Below are positions 8,770 to 17,301 of a DNA stretch of 41,406 bases, one piece after another (the first letter of the stretch is position 1; each line of letters starts with the position of its first letter). Source of the stretch: Deltaproteobacteria bacterium (GTDB lineage Bacteria > Myxococcota_A > Polyangia > Polyangiales > Polyangiaceae); NCBI GenBank assembly GCA_016209145.1, contig JACQWT010000471.1, positions 1-41,406 on the forward strand, given 5' to 3'. The notes below the pieces were generated by a model, which saw only the letters and a list, made by a program, of their open reading frames with translations, made no database searches and had not been told where the DNA came from. Both the position numbers and the translations under genes were made by a program.

Positions 8770-8785
8770 GGGCTCGATCGAGCCC
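8770..8785. promoter_or_regulatory. 16-bp perfect palindrome upstream of aprB
   Basis: GGGCTCGATCGAGCCC is a perfect inverted repeat ending 42 bases before the aprB ATG. It could bind a dimeric regulator or fold in the 5' leader of the apr message. It lies well downstream of the candidate promoter at 8655, so a leader hairpin or repressor site is more likely than an activator site. Confidence 0.4.
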
Positions 8786-8827
8786 TGGAAGCTGTAGGCC
8801 GGCCCTCGTGGCCGTAGGAGGTGACCC

Positions 8828-9262
8828 ATGCCGAGTTTTGTCAACCCCGACAAGTGCGATGGGTGCAAGGCTCTGGACAAGACCGCTTGCCAATACATCT
8901 GTCCCAACGACCTGATGGTGCTCGACAAGGACAAGATGAAGGCATACAACCAGGATCCGTCGCAGTGCTGGGAGTGCATGTGCTGCGTCAAGATCTGCCC
9001 GACGCAGGCCATGGACGTGCGCGGGTACGCCGACTTCGTCCCGATGGGCGCGAGCGTCGTGCCGCTGCGCTCGACGGACAGCATCATGTGGACGGTGAAG
9101 TTCCGCAGCGGGCTCGTCAAGCGTTTCAAGTTCCCGATCCGGACGACTCCGGAAGGGAAGGCGGAGCCGTCGGGCGGCTGGAAGACCGAGGCCGATCTCG
9201 AGGGGCCGACCCTGTTCACCGAGCCCCAGTCGCTGGGCCTGGCCCAGGTGTGGACCAAGTAG
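8828..9262 (+). CDS. aprB: Adenylylsulfate (APS) reductase beta subunit
   Basis: A 144-residue ferredoxin-like protein with the AprB pattern. The first cluster motif CDGCKALDKTACQYICPND (residues 11-29) has the enlarged spacing typical of AprB, and the second is CWECMCCVKICP (about 48-59). A C-terminal tail wraps AprA in known structures. It relays electrons from QmoABC to the FAD of AprA. The start is fixed by a strong TAGGAGGTGA ribosome site 4 bases before the ATG. aprA follows after 15 bp. Confidence 0.97.
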   Translation: MPSFVNPDKCDGCKALDKTACQYICPNDLMVLDKDKMKAYNQDPSQCWECMCCVKICPTQAMDVRGYADFVPMGASVVPLRSTDSIMWTVKFRSGLVKRFKFPIRTTPEGKAEPSGGWKTEADLEGPTLFTEPQSLGLAQVWTK

Positions 9263-9277
9263 CGCGCGGAGGAAGCC

Positions 9278-11152
9278 ATGGAGAAATGGGAAACTGTTAC
9301 CGTCGAGACTGACCTGCTCATCTGCGGTGGCGGCATGGCGGCCTGCGGGGCCGCGGTCGAGGCCGCGTACTGGGCGAAGAAGCACGGGGTCAAGGTGACC
9401 CTGGTCGACAAGGCGGCGCTGGACCGGTCGGGCGCGGTGGCGATGGGCCTGTCGGCCTTGAACCAGTACGTCGGGTTGCGCGACGGCGAGAACACGGTGA
9501 AGGACTACGTGGACTACGTGCGCAACGATCTGATGGGGATCACGCGCGAGGATCTGGTAGCCAGCATCGCGCGCCACGTCGACTCCACCATTCACCTCTT
9601 CGAGAAGTGGGGCCTGCCCATCTGGAAGGACAAGGCGGGCAAGTACGTCCACGAGGGGCGCTGGCAGCTCATGATCAACGGCGAGTCCTACAAGGTAGTG
9701 ATCGCCGAGGCGGCCAAGAACGCCCTGGGACCGGAGAACATCATCGAGCGCGTGTTCATCACCGAGCCGCTGATGGACGGCGAGCGCTGCGTGGGCGCCG
9801 TGGGCTTCTCCACGCGCGAGAACAAGTTCTACGTGTTCACGGCCAAGGCCGTGCTCGTGGCCATGGGCGGCGCGGTGGGCGTGTTCCGCCCCCGTTCCGT
9901 GGGCGAGGGCGCGGGCCGCGCCTGGTACCCACCCTTCAACTCCGGCGCGAGCGCGTACTTCACCATCAAGGCCGGCGCGGAGATGACCTGCCAGGAGGTG
10001 CGCTTCATCCCGGTGCGGTTCAAGGATGCCTACGGCCCGGTGGGCGCGTGGTTCCTCCTCTTCAAGGCCGCGGCCACGAGCGCGCTCGGCGGCAACTACA
10101 TGGTGGAGCGCAAGGCGGAGCTCGAGAAGTGGGCCCCCTACGGCCTGGTCAAGCCGATCCCGGCCAACCTGCGCAACTACATGGGCACGCTCGACGTGAT
10201 GGAGGGCAAGGGGCCCATCTACATGCAGACGGCCCAGGCCATCCAGAAGATCGCCGACGGCACGCCGGATCCGAAGGAGCGCAAGAAGCACCTGAAGGAG
10301 CTGGAGAACGAGGCGTGGGAGGACTTCCTCGACATGACCATCTCCCAGGCCATGCTGTGGGCCGCCCACGACATCGAGCCTGAGGTCAAGGCCTCGGAAA
10401 TCGCGGCGGCCGAGCCCTACTTCATCGGCTCCCACTCCGGCGCCTCCGGCGCCTGGCTCAGCGGTCCCAAGGACCTGGCTCCGCCCGAGTACTTCTGGGG
10501 CTACGAGCACATGAGCACCGTCAAGGGCCTGTTCTGCGCGGGCGATGCCTCCGGCGCCTCGAGCCACAAGTTCTCGTCGGGCTCGCACGCCGAGGGCCGC
10601 ATCGCGGCCAAGGCGGCGGTGCGCTTCTGCGCCAAGGAGAACCTGCCCAAGCCGCAGGTGAGCGAGGCCCTGATCGAGAAGCTGAAGGAGCGGATCCTGC
10701 GGCCGCTGGCGCTGTTCGAGGAGAACAAGAACAAGACGACGCAGGACGACGTCAACCCGAACTACGTCCTGCCGAAGATGTACATGATGCGCATGCAGAA
10801 GCTCATGGACGAGTACGCGGGCGGCGTCTCCATGCACTTCATGACGAACAAGCCGCTGCTCACGCGCGGGCTCGAGCTGCTCAAGCTCCTCAGGGAGGAC
10901 GCGGAGAAGCTCGGGGCGCACAACAAGCACGAGCTGTTGCGCTGCTGGGAGAACATCCACCGGACGTACCAGGCCGAGGCCCACGTCCGCACCGTGATGT
11001 TCCGCGAGGAGACCCGCTGGCCGGGCTACTACTTCCGGGCCGACTATCCCAAGATGGATGAGAAGAACTGGAAGTGCTTCGTCAACTGCACCTACAACGC
11101 GGCCAAGGACGAGTGGAGCCTCAAGAAGGTGCCGATCAAGAACATCTTCTAG
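9278..11152 (+). CDS. aprA: Adenylylsulfate (APS) reductase alpha subunit
   Basis: A 624-residue flavoprotein of the fumarate reductase/succinate dehydrogenase superfamily. It has the FAD-binding GGGMAACGAAVEA near residue 20, the family stretch IGSHSGASGAWLSGP near 385-400 with the active-site histidine region, and the FAD-contacting FCAGDASGASSHKFSSGS near 415-430. Length is slightly below the usual ~650. It reduces APS to sulfite and AMP with electrons from AprB. GGAGGAA precedes the ATG. A GC-rich hairpin at 11175 follows the stop. Whether it belongs to the sulfate-reducing or sulfur-oxidising Apr lineage needs a tree; the linked qmoABC and dsrD favour the reducing type. Confidence 0.97.
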   Translation: MEKWETVTVETDLLICGGGMAACGAAVEAAYWAKKHGVKVTLVDKAALDRSGAVAMGLSALNQYVGLRDGENTVKDYVDYVRNDLMGITREDLVASIARHVDSTIHLFEKWGLPIWKDKAGKYVHEGRWQLMINGESYKVVIAEAAKNALGPENIIERVFITEPLMDGERCVGAVGFSTRENKFYVFTAKAVLVAMGGAVGVFRPRSVGEGAGRAWYPPFNSGASAYFTIKAGAEMTCQEVRFIPVRFKDAYGPVGAWFLLFKAAATSALGGNYMVERKAELEKWAPYGLVKPIPANLRNYMGTLDVMEGKGPIYMQTAQAIQKIADGTPDPKERKKHLKELENEAWEDFLDMTISQAMLWAAHDIEPEVKASEIAAAEPYFIGSHSGASGAWLSGPKDLAPPEYFWGYEHMSTVKGLFCAGDASGASSHKFSSGSHAEGRIAAKAAVRFCAKENLPKPQVSEALIEKLKERILRPLALFEENKNKTTQDDVNPNYVLPKMYMMRMQKLMDEYAGGVSMHFMTNKPLLTRGLELLKLLREDAEKLGAHNKHELLRCWENIHRTYQAEAHVRTVMFREETRWPGYYFRADYPKMDEKNWKCFVNCTYNAAKDEWSLKKVPIKNIF

Positions 11153-11174
11153 CTCGTCCTGACCAATGACAGCG

Positions 11175-11204
11175 ACCCCGGGCGCCGGCCGCGGCGTCCG
11201 GGGT
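11175..11204 (+). terminator. Intrinsic terminator-like hairpin after aprA
   Basis: Starting 22 bases after the aprA stop, ACCCCGGGCGCC pairs with GGCGTCCGGGGT around a short GGCCGC loop, followed by TTTGTC. The stem is long and GC-rich and the T-run is short. It probably ends or attenuates the aprBA transcript before the zinc-ribbon/ykgJ/qmo/sat unit, which may therefore have its own promoter. Confidence 0.6.
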
Positions 11205-11351
11205 TTGTCATCCTAACGCGGGCTGACGCCCGCAACCCAATGGTGAAACCGATACGCCCGCGCGAACGGAGCGGGCTGACGCAATCAGCAACGCCCCGCG
11301 GCCGTTGCCCCCTGTGGCCGCAGGCGGGCCGTCCGCGGCGAGAATTCCACG

Positions 11352-11413
11352 CTGGGGCTTCGCCCCAGACCCCGCTCGCGGGGCCCCAACCCCGCTCGCC
11401 TTGACCGGCGAGC
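11352..11413. repeat. Tandem REP-like palindromes
   Basis: Three short hairpins follow one another: CTGGGGC-TTC-GCCCCAG (11352-11368), CCCCGC-TC-GCGGGG (11370-11383) and GCTCGCC-N6-GGCGAGC (11394-11413). The whole 310-bp gap from 11153 to 11463 otherwise holds only the aprA terminator and the leader of the zinc-ribbon gene. Similar GAA-loop palindromes separated by CCCCAACCCC occur at 41340-41385, so this looks like a genomic palindrome family. Confidence 0.6.
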
Positions 11414-11463
11414 ATGTTGCGCGACTGGCGCGAATTCGGCAGAGGAATAGCATACTGCGCCCC

Positions 11464-11793
11464 ATGGATTCGCCATCGAAGCACGTCGATCTGAAGTGCC
11501 CCCATTGCGCGGCGCCCCTGCTCCCGTTCGAGATGCCGGACGGCGGCGGCTGGAGCAAGCCGGTGCAATGGGCCTGCTTCAACGACGAGTGCTCCTACTA
11601 CCGCGAGGGGTGGGACTGGATGTGGGAGCACTACCGCGCCAAGGCATCGTACCGCTACCGCGTCGCCGACCCCGCCACCGGCCAGGCGGCGCCCCTGGCG
11701 GTGTGGTCGCCCCAGGCCATTCGCTCTCGCATCGTGGCGGCGCCGTCGCCGGAACAGGACCGGGACGACGAGAACCCGGCGAACGGGCCATGA
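11464..11793 (+). CDS. Small zinc-ribbon-like protein in the apr-qmo interval
   Basis: A 109-residue soluble protein. The N-terminal 45 residues hold CPHCAAPLLPF and CFNDECSYY, a CxxC-x(n)-CxxxxC arrangement expected to bind zinc or iron. An aromatic WDWMWEHY stretch follows, and the C-terminal 35 residues are charged and probably disordered. I know no assigned function. I chose ATG 11464, immediately before the conserved part; an in-frame upstream extension to 11305 would translate the palindromes at 11352-11413 and is unlikely. Its TGA overlaps the ykgJ-like ATG (ATGA), so the two are translationally coupled and lie in the same unit as qmoABC and sat. A role in assembling or regulating the iron-sulfur enzymes is inference. 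Confidence 0.75.
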   Translation: MDSPSKHVDLKCPHCAAPLLPFEMPDGGGWSKPVQWACFNDECSYYREGWDWMWEHYRAKASYRYRVADPATGQAAPLAVWSPQAIRSRIVAAPSPEQDRDDENPANGP

Positions 11794-12599
11794 CGCGAAG
11801 CGAGCCGTATGGTGTCTCGGATCTGCCCGAGCCGGTACGCGACCGACGGGTCGGCCCGGGCGACGAGTTCTGCTTCGCGTGTCACGCCGGCCTGGAGTGC
11901 TTCACGCGCTGCTGCGGGGACGTGAACATCCTGCTTACGCCGCTGGACGTGCTGCGCCTTGCCCGGCGGCTCGGCCTGGAAACCGGCGACTTCCTCGCCC
12001 GCCATACCCTTTCGCCCATCACGAAGGAGCTGCACCTGCCCGTGGTGCTGCTGCGCATGCAGGAGGGCCCCGGCAAGCGCTGCCCCTTCGTGGGCGAGAC
12101 GGGCTGCGGCGTCTACGAGGACCGGCCTTGGAGCTGCCGCATGTACCCGCTCGGGATGGGCCTGCCGCCGGCGCGCGCCGGCGTGGAGCCCGAGCCGGTC
12201 TTCTTCAAGTGTCACGACGACTTCTGCGCCGGCGCGGCGCAGGGGCAGAAGTGGACGGTGGAGAGCTGGCGCGCCAGTCAGGGCGTGCCCGAGCGCGAGG
12301 CGGCGGAAAGCGGTTTCCGGGAGATCGTGGCGCACCCCTGGTTCATCGGCGGTCGCCAGCTCGACGCCAAGCGGATCGAGCTCTTTCACCTCGCCTGCTA
12401 CGACCTCGACCGGTTCCGCTGCTTCGTCTTCGAGTCGAGCTTCCTCGAGCGGTTCGAGCTCGAGCCGGATCTGGTAGCCGCCCTGCGCGCCAGTGACGAG
12501 GAGCTGCTGCGGTTCGCCTTCCGCTGGCTGCGCTTTGCCCTGTTCGCCGAGCCCACCGTGAGCGTGCGCGAGGCGGCGAAGAAGGGGATGGAATCATGA
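11790..12599 (+). CDS. YkgJ-family cysteine-cluster protein
   Basis: A 269-residue protein of the YkgJ/Fe-S-oxidoreductase-like family (zinc- or iron-chelating cysteine cluster). The family motifs are CFACHAGLECFTRCCGDV near residues 29-46 and CPFVGETGCGVYEDRP / CRMYPLG near 95-122; the C-terminal half is not part of the core domain. It starts by a 4-bp ATGA overlap with the zinc-ribbon gene and ends with the same kind of overlap with qmoA, so its amount is tied to QmoA. Family members are often guessed to handle metals or clusters, but the biochemical role is unknown. Insertion between apr and qmo suggests a job in QmoABC or Apr maturation (inference). Confidence 0.85.
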   Translation: MTRSEPYGVSDLPEPVRDRRVGPGDEFCFACHAGLECFTRCCGDVNILLTPLDVLRLARRLGLETGDFLARHTLSPITKELHLPVVLLRMQEGPGKRCPFVGETGCGVYEDRPWSCRMYPLGMGLPPARAGVEPEPVFFKCHDDFCAGAAQGQKWTVESWRASQGVPEREAAESGFREIVAHPWFIGGRQLDAKRIELFHLACYDLDRFRCFVFESSFLERFELEPDLVAALRASDEELLRFAFRWLRFALFAEPTVSVREAAKKGMES

Positions 12600-13888
12600 A
12601 TGCAACGACGCCGCGGCCCCTGCTCGTCGTGGGGGCAGGCATTGCCGGCGTGACCGCCGCCCTGGAGGCGGCGGAGGCGGGTCACCAAGTGGTGCTGATC
12701 GACCGGGAGCCGGCGGTGGGGGGGCGAGTGCTGCGCCACCACCGCTACTTCCCCAAGATGTGCCCGCCCGCGTGCGGCATGGAGGTCAACATCCAGCGGC
12801 TGGAACGAAGCCGCCGCGTCCGCGCGCTGATGCAGACCGAGCTCGTGGCCGCGCGCCGTGATCCTCACGGCTGGTCGGTGACGCTGGCGAGCGCGCCCGC
12901 GTACGTCGGCCCGCGCTGCACGGCCTGCGGCGAGTGCTCCCAGGTGTGCCCGGCCGCCGTGGCCGACCCCCACAACCTCGGCATGAGCCGGGTGCCGGCC
13001 ATCCGGCTTCCCCACGGAGGCGCCTGGCCGCGCCAGTACGTCCTCGACCGGTCCGCCTGTCCGGAGGGCTGCCGCAAGTGCGTCGAGGCGTGCAAGTGCG
13101 ACGCCATCGATCTCGGCGCCCAGCCGGGGAAGAGCGAGCTCGAGGCCGGTGCGATCGTGCTGTGCACGGGCTGGCAGCCCTATCCGATCGAGAAGCTGCC
13201 GGAGCTGGGCGGCGGCGAGCTCCAGGACGTCATTGCCAACGTGCAACTCGAGCGCCTCGGCGCGGCGGACGGGCCGACGCAGGGCAAGATCCTGCGCCCT
13301 TCCGACGGCCAGGCGCCGCGGGCGGTGGCGTTCGTGCAGTGCGCGGGCTCGCGCGACGTCAACCACTTGCCCTACTGCTCGGGGATCTGCTGCCAAGCCT
13401 CGCTCAAGCAGGCGCTCTACGTGCGCGAGCAGCTACCCGAGTGCGCGGTCACCATCTACTACATCGACCGCCGCACGCCCGGCCGCGCCGAGGACCTGCT
13501 TGCCCGCGTCACGGCCACGGCGGGCGTCAACCTGATCAAGGGCAAGGTGGGCAGGATCGAGGCGAGCGACGGAGGGCAGCTCGTCTTGCGGGTCGAGGAC
13601 GTCGAGGCGGGCCGGCTGCTCGAGGCCAAGGCGGATCTCGTGGTCCTGGCCACGGGCATGGTGCCCAACCTGCGCGAGGGTGCGCTCGGCCTCGATCTGC
13701 GCCGGGACGAGGACGGCTTCGGCCTGGACGATCTCGATGCCGGCGTCCTGGTCGCGGGCGTGGCGCGGCGGCCCGAGGACGTGGCCGCGTGCGTGCGCGA
13801 CGCCACCGGAGCCGCGGCCAAGGCCATCGTCGCCGCGGCGAGCTGTGCGTCATCGTCCGCTGGTGGAGCCGCGGCGAGGGGTGCGTGA
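12596..13888 (+). CDS. qmoA: QmoA, HdrA-like flavoprotein of the quinone-interacting oxidoreductase
   Basis: A 430-residue HdrA-type flavoprotein. It has N-terminal FAD binding (VVGAGIAGVTAALEAAEAG, residues 10-28), CPPACGMEVN near 59, cluster-type cysteines CTACGECSQVCP near 103-114 and CPEGCRKCVEACKCD near 154-168, and the HdrA-like QCAGSRDVNHLPYCSGICC near 247-265. QmoABC takes electrons from menaquinol and delivers them to AprBA. The last 30 residues are Ala/Ser-rich and probably not conserved. It overlaps the ykgJ-like stop at its start and shares TGATG with qmoB at its end. Confidence 0.94.
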   Translation: MNATTPRPLLVVGAGIAGVTAALEAAEAGHQVVLIDREPAVGGRVLRHHRYFPKMCPPACGMEVNIQRLERSRRVRALMQTELVAARRDPHGWSVTLASAPAYVGPRCTACGECSQVCPAAVADPHNLGMSRVPAIRLPHGGAWPRQYVLDRSACPEGCRKCVEACKCDAIDLGAQPGKSELEAGAIVLCTGWQPYPIEKLPELGGGELQDVIANVQLERLGAADGPTQGKILRPSDGQAPRAVAFVQCAGSRDVNHLPYCSGICCQASLKQALYVREQLPECAVTIYYIDRRTPGRAEDLLARVTATAGVNLIKGKVGRIEASDGGQLVLRVEDVEAGRLLEAKADLVVLATGMVPNLREGALGLDLRRDEDGFGLDDLDAGVLVAGVARRPEDVAACVRDATGAAAKAIVAAASCASSSAGGAAARGA

Positions 13889-16140
13889 TGGACAAGGTAG
13901 GCGTGTTCCTCTGCACGGGCTGCGACATCGGCACGGCCGTGCCCGAGACCGACAAGCTGCTCGAGATCTGCACCGAGGCGGGGGCCCAGCGCTGTGAGGC
14001 ACATGCGCAGCTTTGCGCGCCCGACGCTGTCGCGCTCGTCCGCAAGGCCATCGACGCGGGCGAGCTGAACGGCGTGCTCGTGGCGGCGTGCTCCCAGCGG
14101 TCGAAGGGCGCCGAGCTTGGCTTCGATCCGGCCAAGGCCGCTACGTACCGGCTGGGACTGCGCGAGCTCGTGGCCTGGACGCAGCCGCCGGGCGACGAGA
14201 ACACTCGGATGCTGGCCGAGGATCTGCTCCGCATGGGGATGGCGCGGGTTTCGAAGATGGAGCTCCCGGCCCGGGCCGAGGAGAGCATCGCCCGCGGCGT
14301 GCTCGTCGTGGGCGGCGGCCTGACGGGCCTTTGCGCCGCCCGTGCGGCGAGCGCCATGGGCTACCAGGTCGTGCTCGTCGAGAAGAGCGCCGCGCTCGGC
14401 GGCCACCTGCGCGGCGTGCAGGATCTCGTGCCGGAGGGGCCCCCGTACGACCGGCTGCACGAAAGCGGCCTGCCGGCCATCGTCGCCGACGTCAAGCGCG
14501 CTCCGGGCGTTCGCGTGCTCCTGGAGAGCACGGTCCAGAGCATCGCCGGCCAGCCGGGCAGGTTCGAGGTGTCGGTACGCACGCCGGGAGGGGGCGAGTG
14601 CTTCGAGGTGGGAGCCGTCGTGCAGGCCACGGGCGCTCACCCCTACGATGCCACGCGCTTGGGCCACCTCGGCTACGGTGCGTCGCCCAACGTGGTGACG
14701 AGCCAGGAGCTCGAGGCCATGCTCGCCCAGGAGAAGCTCGTGCGACCGGGCAACGGCAAGCGACCCGCACGGGTGGTGTTCATCCAGTGCGCCGGCTCGC
14801 GGGACGCCGCGCACCTGCCGTACTGCTCGGCCGAGTGCTGCGCCACCTCGCTGCGGCAGGCAACCCTCATCCGCCGCCGCTTTCCCGAGGTGGAGACGGC
14901 CATCGTGTACCGCGACGTGCGGGCCCCAGGGCAGCTCGATCGCTTCTACGTCGCCATGCAGGAGCAGTCGGGCGCCATGCTCAGCCGCGGCGAGGTGGAC
15001 AAGGTCGAGACCGGCGGGCGAAGCCTCGACGTTCACCTCAAGACCAGCCTGCTCGGCGACGAGCTGACGATCGAGGCCGATCTGGTGGTCCTCGCCGTAG
15101 GCATGGTGCCGAGCTCGGCCGACGGCGAGGCCATCCGCCAGCTTCGCGACGCCTACGGGCGGATCGAGAAGAAGGAATCGGAGAAGCAGGTCGAGGACGC
15201 CAAGAAGCTCGTGGAGCAACTGCGCCACCACGATGGCACCGAGATCCTAGGTCTCCAGTACCGCCAGGGCCCCGATCTGCCGGTGCTGCGCTACGGCTTC
15301 CCGGACTCGCACTACATCTGCTTCCCCTACGAGACGCGCCGCACCGGCATCTACGCGGCCGGCGCCGTGCGCGCGCCCATGGATCCCGCCCAGGCGGCGG
15401 AGGACGGTTGGGGCGCGGCGCTGAAGGCCGTCCAGAGCATCGAGGCTTGTTCTCGGGGCGAGGCCGTGCACCCGCGCGCGGGCGACGGCGCCTTCGCCTC
15501 TTTCTTCCTGCAGCGCTGCACCCAGTGCAAACGCTGCACCGAGGAGTGCCCCTTCGGCGCGCTCAATGAGGACGCCAAGGGCACGCCCGAGTACAACGTC
15601 ATGCGCTGCCGCCGCTGCGGCATCTGCCTCGGCGCCTGCCCGGAGCGCATCGTCTCGTTCCCGGAATACTCGGTCGACGCGGTGGCCAGCATGATCAAGG
15701 CCATCAGTGTGCCTGACGCGGACGAGGAGAAGCCCCGGATGGTGGCGTTCGTTTGCGAGAACGACGCGCTGCCGGCCCTGGACGAGGCGGCCGCGCGCCG
15801 GCTCGGCTACAATCCTTGGATCCGCGTGATCCCGGTGCGTTGCCTCGGCGCGGTCAACACCGTGTGGATCGCCGATGCGCTCTCCAGCGGCATCGACGGC
15901 ATCTTGCTCCTCGGCTGCAAGAAGGGTGACGACTACCAGTGCCACTACATCCGCGGGTCGGAGCTCGCCATCACGCGCATGACCAACGTGAAGGAGACGC
16001 TGCAGCGCCTGACCCTGGAGCAGGAGCGCGTGCAGATCGTGGAGCTCGGGCGCGACGAGTACGAGCGCATTCCGCAGGTCTTCCAGGAGTTCGCCGCGAC
16101 GATCGAGCGCGTCGGGCCCAACCCCTACAAGGGGTTCTAG
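13888..16140 (+). CDS. qmoB: QmoB, HdrA/MvhD-like subunit
   Basis: A 750-residue protein. It has an N-terminal HdrA-like domain beginning with FLCTGCDIG, FAD binding GVLVVGGGLTGLCAARAA near 135, and the repeated HdrA motif QCAGSRDAAHLPYCSAECC near 297-315. Two [4Fe-4S] motifs follow (CTQCKRCTEECPFG and CRRCGICLGACPE, about 544-590), then a C-terminal MvhD-like domain (GYNPWIRVIPVRCLGAV ... GILLLGCKKGDDYQCHY). This is the standard QmoB layout at normal length. Longer open frames upstream are extensions into qmoA; the start at ATG 13888 overlaps the qmoA stop and matches the family N-terminus. Confidence 0.95.
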   Translation: MDKVGVFLCTGCDIGTAVPETDKLLEICTEAGAQRCEAHAQLCAPDAVALVRKAIDAGELNGVLVAACSQRSKGAELGFDPAKAATYRLGLRELVAWTQPPGDENTRMLAEDLLRMGMARVSKMELPARAEESIARGVLVVGGGLTGLCAARAASAMGYQVVLVEKSAALGGHLRGVQDLVPEGPPYDRLHESGLPAIVADVKRAPGVRVLLESTVQSIAGQPGRFEVSVRTPGGGECFEVGAVVQATGAHPYDATRLGHLGYGASPNVVTSQELEAMLAQEKLVRPGNGKRPARVVFIQCAGSRDAAHLPYCSAECCATSLRQATLIRRRFPEVETAIVYRDVRAPGQLDRFYVAMQEQSGAMLSRGEVDKVETGGRSLDVHLKTSLLGDELTIEADLVVLAVGMVPSSADGEAIRQLRDAYGRIEKKESEKQVEDAKKLVEQLRHHDGTEILGLQYRQGPDLPVLRYGFPDSHYICFPYETRRTGIYAAGAVRAPMDPAQAAEDGWGAALKAVQSIEACSRGEAVHPRAGDGAFASFFLQRCTQCKRCTEECPFGALNEDAKGTPEYNVMRCRRCGICLGACPERIVSFPEYSVDAVASMIKAISVPDADEEKPRMVAFVCENDALPALDEAAARRLGYNPWIRVIPVRCLGAVNTVWIADALSSGIDGILLLGCKKGDDYQCHYIRGSELAITRMTNVKETLQRLTLEQERVQIVELGRDEYERIPQVFQEFAATIERVGPNPYKGF

Positions 16141-16155
16141 CGGACGAGTTCGATC

Positions 16156-17301
16156 ATGCCCGAGCGAGCATCGCTCTCGTCATCGGCCCAGCACCGCCGC
16201 AACCTGCGCCAGCGCGGCGGTGAGGCGGCGGCGCGTTGCTTTCAATGCGCCACCTGCTCCAGCGTCTGCGAGCTGGCGCCGCCGGGCGAGCCATTTCCGC
16301 GGCGGCAGATGCTCGCCGCGCAGTGGGGCCTGGCGGACAGGCTGGCCGCCGATCCGGCGCTGTGGCTGTGCCACCAGTGCAACGACTGCTCCGCGCGCTG
16401 CCCGCGCGACGCGAAGCCGGGTGAGGTGATGCAGGTGCTGCGCGGCCTGGCGGTGGAGGAGCTCGCCGTGCCCCGCTTCCTGGCGCGGCTCGCGGGCCGG
16501 GCCGAGGTGAGTTGGCCACTGTTGCTCGGTCTGCCCATCGTGCTCTGGGCCGTGCTCGTCGCGGCGACGGGCGGCCTGCCGCACGTCGCGAGCCCGCTCG
16601 TCTACGGGCTCGTGGTGCCCCACTGGCTCATCTACGCCGTCTTCTTCCCGCTCTCGTTTCTCGTCCTCGGGGCGAGCTACGCGAGCGGCCGGCGCTTCTG
16701 GGCCTTGCTCGGCCAAGACAGGGCGCGCCGTGGCTCGTTCCTGCGCCACCTCGTGCCGGTGCTCTGGGAGATCCTGGTGCACCGGCGCTTCGCCCGCTGC
16801 GACCGCGCGGCCGGACGGCGCCTTCCCCACCTCGCCCTGTTCTGGGGCTTCGCCGGTGCGGCCTTGACCTCGGGCCTCATCGTGGTGGCGATGTACGGGT
16901 GGGGGGCCGAGTTGCCCCTCCACCAGAGTCACCCCTTCAAGATTCTGGGCAACGTTTCGGCGGCCCTGCTGGTGGGGGGCGGCCTGGTGCTCGTCTACAA
17001 CCGATTGACCGACGGCGCCGGCACCGGGACCGCGCAGCCTTTCGACCGCTTCTTCCTGGCCCTCGTCGTTCTCGTGGCCACTACCGGCGTGCTCGTGGAG
17101 ATCGGCCGCTTCGCTTTCACGCCCGAGCTCGCCGTCGCCTGCTACGTCGGCCACCTGGGCGTGGTCGTCTGCCTCTTTGCGACGTTCCCCTACTCCAAGT
17201 TCTCTCACGTGTTGTACCGCACTCTGGCAATGGTGCACGAGCGAATGACCGCGGCGGTGCAGCCCGACGAAACCATCTCTCTAAACGAGGAATTGCCATG
17301 A
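16156..17301 (+). CDS. qmoC: QmoC, membrane cytochrome b / HdrC-like subunit
   Basis: A 381-residue protein fusing an HdrC-like iron-sulfur domain ([12 protein letters not shown] near residue 30; [14 protein letters not shown] near 72) to an HdrE-like cytochrome b membrane domain with about six hydrophobic helices between residues 120 and 355. Conserved histidines in the helices would ligate heme b. It anchors QmoAB at the membrane and oxidises menaquinol. It follows qmoB by 15 bp and its TGA overlaps the sat ATG (ATGA). Confidence 0.95.
   Translation: MPERASLSSSAQHRRNLRQRGGEAAARCFQCATCSSVCELAPPGEPFPRRQMLAAQWGLADRLAADPALWLCHQCNDCSARCPRDAKPGEVMQVLRGLAVEELAVPRFLARLAGRAEVSWPLLLGLPIVLWAVLVAATGGLPHVASPLVYGLVVPHWLIYAVFFPLSFLVLGASYASGRRFWALLGQDRARRGSFLRHLVPVLWEILVHRRFARCDRAAGRRLPHLALFWGFAGAALTSGLIVVAMYGWGAELPLHQSHPFKILGNVSAALLVGGGLVLVYNRLTDGAGTGTAQPFDRFFLALVVLVATTGVLVEIGRFAFTPELAVACYVGHLGVVVCLFATFPYSKFSHVLYRTLAMVHERMTAAVQPDETISLNEELP

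Larger units (their letters stand above)
8220..8827. promoter_or_regulatory. Divergent control region between the dsr and apr-qmo-sat operons
   Basis: A 608-bp region with no convincing gene; the open frames through it lack family features and follow GC bias. It must hold the minus-strand promoter for nuoE-nuoF-dsrABDL and the plus-strand promoter for aprBA. The part from about 8500 to 8690 is less GC-rich than the rest and holds the best promoter-like sequence. A perfect palindrome lies at 8770-8785. The heptamer GATGCGA is repeated at 8743 and 8756, thirteen bases apart. The shared region makes joint control of the two operons plausible (inference). Confidence 0.6.

Noticed and set aside
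8330-10984. An 884-residue antisense frame over aprBA and the divergent control region
   Set aside because: It is a GC-bias shadow of aprB and aprA, rich in Arg, Ala, His and Leu with no family motif. Similar long shadows lie opposite dsrAB, qmoB, secA and the PPase.
11305-11463. N-terminal extension of the zinc-ribbon gene
   Set aside because: It would translate the three palindromes at 11352-11413 and has no family content. ATG 11464 lies just before the conserved cysteine motif.
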